10,250 bases of DNA from contig JAUSKV010000180.1 in assembly GCA_030646745.1 (NCBI GenBank), positions 1 to 10,250 of the forward strand, read 5' to 3'. Positions within the stretch are counted from its first letter, which is position 1. Every line of letters starts with the position of its first letter. The position numbers and the translations under genes were made by a program. Shown here piece by piece: positions 7,141 to 10,250 of this stretch. The notes under the pieces are model-generated. The model did no database searches and was not told the origin of the DNA. It saw only the letters and a program-made list of their open reading frames with translations. This DNA is from Sulfurimonas sp. Lineage in GTDB: Bacteria; Campylobacterota; Campylobacteria; Campylobacterales; Sulfurimonadaceae.

Positions 7141-7149
7141 ATTGTATCA
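7141..7149 (-). promoter_or_regulatory. extended -10 promoter element for the coiled-coil gene
   Basis: The minus strand reads TGATACAAT: a TGn extension followed by TACAAT at 7141-7146. Transcription would start near 7134, giving a leader of about 20 bases that contains the AAGGA ribosome binding site. There is no clear -35, which is usual for this phylum. The same nine bases occur upstream of the amidase gene. Confidence 0.55.
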
Positions 7150-7204
7150 CAAATAGTATTTGAATATTTGAAAACTTAACATATCCTCGTCTCTTCGTGG
7201 AGTT

Positions 7205-7234
7205 TTTTGTATCTCAAAAGTTGATTTTGTATCT
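7205..7234. repeat. 20-bp-spaced direct repeat TTTTGTATCT
   Basis: TTTTGTATCT occurs at 7205-7214 and again at 7225-7234, two helical turns apart, in the 200-base gap between the epimerase and coiled-coil genes. On the minus strand each contains GATACAA, the same core as the extended -10 at 7141. They may be protein-binding half-sites, alternative -10 boxes or chance. Confidence 0.4.
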
Positions 7235-7277
7235 TTTCTATTGTTATCTGAAGTGGAAGAAACTGTACTGTTACAAA

Positions 7278-7305
7278 TTAGTTAACTGATACGTACTTTA
7301 ACTAA
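7278..7305. repeat. 8-bp inverted repeat downstream of the epimerase gene
   Basis: TTAGTTAA (7278-7285) and TTAACTAA (7298-7305) are exact reverse complements around a 12-base spacer. It lies 10 bases past the stop of the epimerase gene, where a terminator of the three-gene operon would be expected. The stem is AT-rich with a long loop and no strong T-run follows in the direction of transcription, so it would be a weak terminator at best. Confidence 0.35.
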
Positions 7306-7314
7306 AAATATATT

Positions 7315-8364
7315 CTAGCCCCTGTATTTAATCTCACATCCACTAAACTCAAACTCCAACGCATCCGATGGCTCTTTGTAGAGAAGCGGACTATCCAAAT
7401 CTATATACTTTATCACATCGCTGTATGCCATCGCCAGATGCAGGGCGATATTTATAGAAAAAGGACCTTCAAGCATTGAGCCGAGCATGCAAACAACACC
7501 GTTTACCCTGCAATACTGCAAAATTTCTATCGCTTTTGTAACACCACCGCACTTCATAAGTTTTATATTTATCATGTCAGCACTTTTTGTCTCAACAACT
7601 TTTTGTGCATCTTCAAGCGTAAAAACCGCTTCATCTGCGAGTATCGGAATGTTTGAATAGGAGGTTATCTTTTTTAAACCCTCCAAATCTTTTGCGATAA
7701 CCGGCTGTTCAATCAGCTCTATTTTTACATTGCGCAGCGCATCTATAAATTTCAGAGTATCCTCCACATGCCACGCTTGATTTGCATCGATAATCAGCTT
7801 AGCCTCCGGGAGCTCTTTTGCAATATTTTTAGTAACTTCTATTGCATGTGTAATATCTGCACCTAACTTTATTTTGAGTATTCGCATGCCCTCATAAAAC
7901 GCTCTCTTTGCATCTTCAACCATTACTGAAGCGTCGTTTAAACTGATTGTTATATCTGTTTCTAAAATTATCGCTCTCTCTACTCCCAAATAGTGATACA
8001 TAGGAATATTTTGAGATTGCGAAATCAAAGAGTGCAGAGCCATGTCAAGCGCTGCTTTGGCGGAGCTTCCTATTTTTTTGATTGAATATTTTGTTGCTCT
8101 TTGGTCATGCAGAATCTCTAGTGCGGTTGAGGGCATGTGAAGGTTCAAAAAAGTTTTTGCACTTTCTATTGACTCCAAAATCTCTTCAATCCCCTCGCCC
8201 GTTATAGCTTTAGTTGCAGGTGCTTCGCCTATACCAACCAAGCCGTTATTGCAACTGAAAGTAACTCTCACAAACTCCACATTTTCCACTCTCCGCAAAG
8301 CCGTAATAAAAGGCGTTTTAAGTGGGATTTTTTTTATCTCTGTCTCTATTTTTACTATTTTCAT
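7315..8364 (-). CDS. L-Ala-D/L-Glu epimerase (enolase superfamily)
   Basis: 349 residues, the usual length for this cytoplasmic family (ykfB of Bacillus, ycjG of E. coli). The enzyme interconverts L-Ala-D-Glu and L-Ala-L-Glu so that murein-derived dipeptide can be cut and reused. All expected residues are present: the acid/base pair K164 (in KIK, with K166) and K268 on opposite faces; metal ligands D193 (IDAN), E219 (IEQP) and D244 (ADEA); and the DLD motif, D322 and D324, near the C-terminus, which in characterised members binds the dipeptide amino group. The DLD motif favours the dipeptide epimerase over other muconate-cycloisomerase-type enzymes. The N-terminal capping domain covers about 1-120 and the TIM barrel the remainder. 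ATG 8364 overlaps the DUF819 stop by four bases and has no good ribosome binding site, so translation is probably coupled. Some homologues accept other dipeptides, so exact specificity is less certain. Confidence 0.92.
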   Translation of the reverse strand: MKIVKIETEIKKIPLKTPFITALRRVENVEFVRVTFSCNNGLVGIGEAPATKAITGEGIEEILESIESAKTFLNLHMPSTALEILHDQRATKYSIKKIGSSAKAALDMALHSLISQSQNIPMYHYLGVERAIILETDITISLNDASVMVEDAKRAFYEGMRILKIKLGADITHAIEVTKNIAKELPEAKLIIDANQAWHVEDTLKFIDALRNVKIELIEQPVIAKDLEGLKKITSYSNIPILADEAVFTLEDAQKVVETKSADMINIKLMKCGGVTKAIEILQYCRVNGVVCMLGSMLEGPFSINIALHLAMAYSDVIKYIDLDSPLLYKEPSDALEFEFSGCEIKYRG

Positions 8365-9491
8365 TTTGCCAAACCAACCATTATATTTCCGACTAACAAA
8401 CCTCCGAAAGTGCCTATTAAATACCCCATTACCGCCATGAGAACTCCTACGCTTACGAGTGATTTGTTATAGGCTGCAGCCAAAATCGGAGCAGAGGCTA
8501 CTCCGCCGATGTTTGCTAAGCTAGCAACCGTAACAGAGAACAAATCTAGCTTAAATATTTTTGCGCTCACAACCATAATTATTGTATGAATTACCAAAAT
8601 CATAAACCCTGCAAATACATAAATCCCTACTGCACTAAAACTCTCAAACACCGCTTTTGAGCCGATGAGCGCTATGAGCATGTAGAGCGACATGGTTGCA
8701 ATTTCGCTTGAACCATTGCAATTCTTCAGCCTTGTGAATGAACCAAAAATCCCAAAAAGAGTCGCAATTAAAACTGTCATCGTAGTGCTATTTATCATCT
8801 CCACATGTCGCGCTATCTCTTGCGAGAGAAGCGAAGCAACTACTGCAAAAAGAATCAGAAGAGGGTATTTTTTTGCCTTTTTGGTACTCTCATAATCAAT
8901 TTTCAAGCGGATATTTTCTCTTTTTTTTGCTCCTACAAATCTATCAAAAACAGGTGCAAATGGAACCAAAAAGAGTAAAAACATAACCCAAAAAGTGTAG
9001 TTCACGCTATCGACTATCAGCACAAAACCATACGCCTCTTGCGTCACTCCAAGAGCTGAACCCACCGCCACCATATTTGCAGTTCCGCCAAACCAACTGC
9101 CTGAGAGTGCCCCAAAAGCAACAGCCATGTCGTGATTGAAATTAAAAATCACAGAGACTAAAATAAATCCGCATGCCAAGCTGATTACAGTCAGAACATA
9201 AGCGATGAGCAGAGATTTTCCAAGTCTGAAAAAGTGTGAAAAATCAATTTTCAGAAGCATTAAAAATAACATGGCGGGAAGTAGATTTGCTTTTGCCAAA
9301 GAGTAGCTGTTATTTATGGCACTGTTTATTTCAAACACTCCAAAACTAGCCAACAACATACTGAGGGCATAAATAAGCACGACCGGAGGAAGGTATTTAA
9401 AAAGTTTCAGCTCACTCTTTTTTTCTAAAATATTAAAAAATAGAGCGATAAAAACCAAGGTAAAGAGGTAAAAAAAAGGTGAACTAATCAC
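8361..9491 (-). CDS. DUF819 family integral membrane protein, putative murein-peptide transporter
   Basis: 376 residues, almost wholly hydrophobic, with about ten to twelve membrane-crossing or re-entrant segments and a single charged cytoplasmic-type loop at about 185-208. The DUF819 (YjcL-like) signatures are clear: GSWFGGTANM at 131-140 in the first half and ASLANIGGVASAP at 323-335 in the second. Small-residue motifs with Asn repeated in both halves fit a duplicated transporter fold, but no transport assay is known to me for the family. It starts at GTG 9491, overlapping the amidase stop by eight bases, and its own stop overlaps the epimerase start. The position between a secreted amidase and a cytoplasmic dipeptide epimerase suggests that it imports peptides released from peptidoglycan; this is inference from gene order. 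Confidence 0.88.
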   Translation of the reverse strand: MISSPFFYLFTLVFIALFFNILEKKSELKLFKYLPPVVLIYALSMLLASFGVFEINSAINNSYSLAKANLLPAMLFLMLLKIDFSHFFRLGKSLLIAYVLTVISLACGFILVSVIFNFNHDMAVAFGALSGSWFGGTANMVAVGSALGVTQEAYGFVLIVDSVNYTFWVMFLLFLVPFAPVFDRFVGAKKRENIRLKIDYESTKKAKKYPLLILFAVVASLLSQEIARHVEMINSTTMTVLIATLFGIFGSFTRLKNCNGSSEIATMSLYMLIALIGSKAVFESFSAVGIYVFAGFMILVIHTIIMVVSAKIFKLDLFSVTVASLANIGGVASAPILAAAYNKSLVSVGVLMAVMGYLIGTFGGLLVGNIMVGLAK

Positions 9492-10134
9492 AAGGAGCTT
9501 CTTTAAAACCTTTGATATTGGCTCGCAACTCTCTCATAAAGTTCACTCCGGGGTCATGCTTTTCAGTCCTATAATTTTTGTCACTCTCCAGCCACAAGGG
9601 ACTCTTTTCAAAACATCTGTACTCCTGATGACCTACAACATACTCGATGGTGCTGAATTTTTCACGCAGATAATTTACCAAATATATATTAGCTTGTAGT
9701 TGTGCATGCGTTAAATTTTCTTTATTGTTCTCTCCGCCCACATTTTCTATTCCAATCGCATTGTAATTGAGTCCGATTACATGTCTTGCCATAAAATCAA
9801 GCGGCATGAGCTGGTGAATCGTTCCGTCTCTCTCTACAAGAAAGTGAATAGAGACATTTACCGCTCCCGCATTTACCAAATCCGGTCTATCGGTTGGAAG
9901 AGTCTCTGGGGTAAATCTGTCCAAAGATTTTTCATAACTGTCAATCGCAGTGTAGTGAATAAGAACGATTTTAGGGACGATTTTAATATCCTCAACACTT
10001 AGATTGTAGTGTGATTTTATATATGCTTTTGTAAGAGAAATCCTTTTCTCTCCAAAAGGAATCGGAGTCTGTTTTATTTCATAAGCAAAAAGCGTAACGG
10101 AGGCAATTATGAGTGTGATTATAGTTTTTTTCAT
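9484..10134 (-). CDS. secreted AmpD-like N-acetylmuramoyl-L-alanine amidase (Amidase_2)
   Basis: Cleaves the bond between N-acetylmuramic acid and L-Ala of the stem peptide in peptidoglycan or muropeptides. I prefer ATG 10134, giving 216 residues that open with a normal signal peptide (MKKTIITLIIASVTLFA, then Y), so the enzyme should be periplasmic. The longer start at 10149 adds only five residues, and its ATG is formed by the bases of the predicted extended -10. Numbering from 10149, the Amidase_2 residues are all visible: zinc ligands H65 (LIHYT), H174 (VGHQEY) and D199 (KHDPG), catalytic E135 (GIEN) and K197. SIHFLVERDGTIHQL (100-114) is the usual substrate-groove segment. Cytoplasmic AmpD lacks a signal peptide, so this one acts before uptake. 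No Shine-Dalgarno precedes either start. It is the first gene of the operon with the DUF819 protein and the epimerase. Confidence 0.88.
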   Translation of the reverse strand: MKKTIITLIIASVTLFAYEIKQTPIPFGEKRISLTKAYIKSHYNLSVEDIKIVPKIVLIHYTAIDSYEKSLDRFTPETLPTDRPDLVNAGAVNVSIHFLVERDGTIHQLMPLDFMARHVIGLNYNAIGIENVGGENNKENLTHAQLQANIYLVNYLREKFSTIEYVVGHQEYRCFEKSPLWLESDKNYRTEKHDPGVNFMRELRANIKGFKEAPCD

Positions 10135-10139
10135 AAAAA

Positions 10140-10148
10140 ATTGTATCA
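10140..10148 (-). promoter_or_regulatory. extended -10 promoter element for the amidase operon
   Basis: The minus strand reads TGATACAAT, with TACAAT at 10140-10145, identical to the element before the coiled-coil gene. A start site six bases beyond the hexamer falls on the A of ATG 10134, so the mRNA may be leaderless, which would explain the absent ribosome binding site. No convincing -35 is seen. Confidence 0.5.
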
Positions 10149-10216
10149 TATATTTAGAGGGTTTTAATCACAATATGACTATATTACACCTTTCAATACA
10201 AGCTGACCTCATGCGC

Positions 10217-10230
10217 TTTTACATGTAAAA
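10217..10230. promoter_or_regulatory. 14-bp perfect palindrome upstream of the amidase operon
   Basis: TTTTACATGTAAAA is a perfect palindrome, bordered by CGC on the left and GCG on the right with one unpaired T. It sits about 85-90 bases upstream of the predicted start of transcription, suitable for an activator or repressor site for this operon or for a gene beyond the right edge. No regulator can be assigned. Confidence 0.35.
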
Positions 10231-10250
10231 TGCGTTGAAATATTTTGAGT

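Noticed and set aside
7221..7235. Possible FNR box (TTGAT followed by TATCT)
   Set aside because: Only the left half matches TTGAT-N4-ATCAA, and the neighbouring regulator lacks Fnr cysteines.
10175..10228. + strand mini-ORF of 17 codons divergent from the amidase gene
   Set aside because: No convincing ribosome binding site, very short, and its end falls in the palindrome at 10217-10230.

Overview
The window looks like a chromosomal segment of a low-GC Campylobacterota (epsilonproteobacterial) genome. Sulfurimonas or a close relative is my best guess, from the style of the proteins: a dCache_3-type sensor, tight 4-8 bp gene overlaps, AT-rich intergenic DNA and extended -10 promoters without a clear -35. 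The genus is inferred, not demonstrated. Seven genes are complete, two of them with GTG starts, and one enters from the left edge already in progress.

Left block (1-4179, + strand): two tandem c-di-GMP genes with a 4-base stop/start overlap. The first (5' end outside the window) is a membrane sensor with two PAS domains and intact GGDEF and EAL domains. The second is a membrane dCache sensor with a PAS and a GGDEF domain. The last part of the first sensor domain, just before its membrane helix, closely resembles the same part of the second, so the pair appears to be paralogous receptors with different outputs.

Middle block (4259-7114, - strand): four genes in DNA that is visibly more AT-rich than either flank. 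In transcription order they are a coiled-coil protein of unknown function, a Crp/Fnr-family regulator, a small exported DUF2141 protein, and a CrtI/retinol-saturase-like FAD oxidoreductase; the last two overlap by 4 bp. The block reads as an acquired cassette. Its left edge, the convergent junction at 4180-4262, holds two inverted repeats, one running through the stop codon of the oxidoreductase gene.

Right block (7315-10149, - strand): a compact three-gene operon for reuse of cell-wall peptides. A secreted AmpD-like N-acetylmuramoyl-L-alanine amidase is followed by a DUF819 polytopic membrane protein (8 bp overlap) and an L-Ala-D/L-Glu epimerase (4 bp overlap) carrying the full set of enolase-superfamily and dipeptide-binding residues. 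The order suggests peptide release in the periplasm, import through the DUF819 protein, and epimerisation in the cytoplasm. The transport role of DUF819 is the most interesting functional prediction here.

No tRNA, rRNA, CRISPR array, transposase or phage gene was seen.
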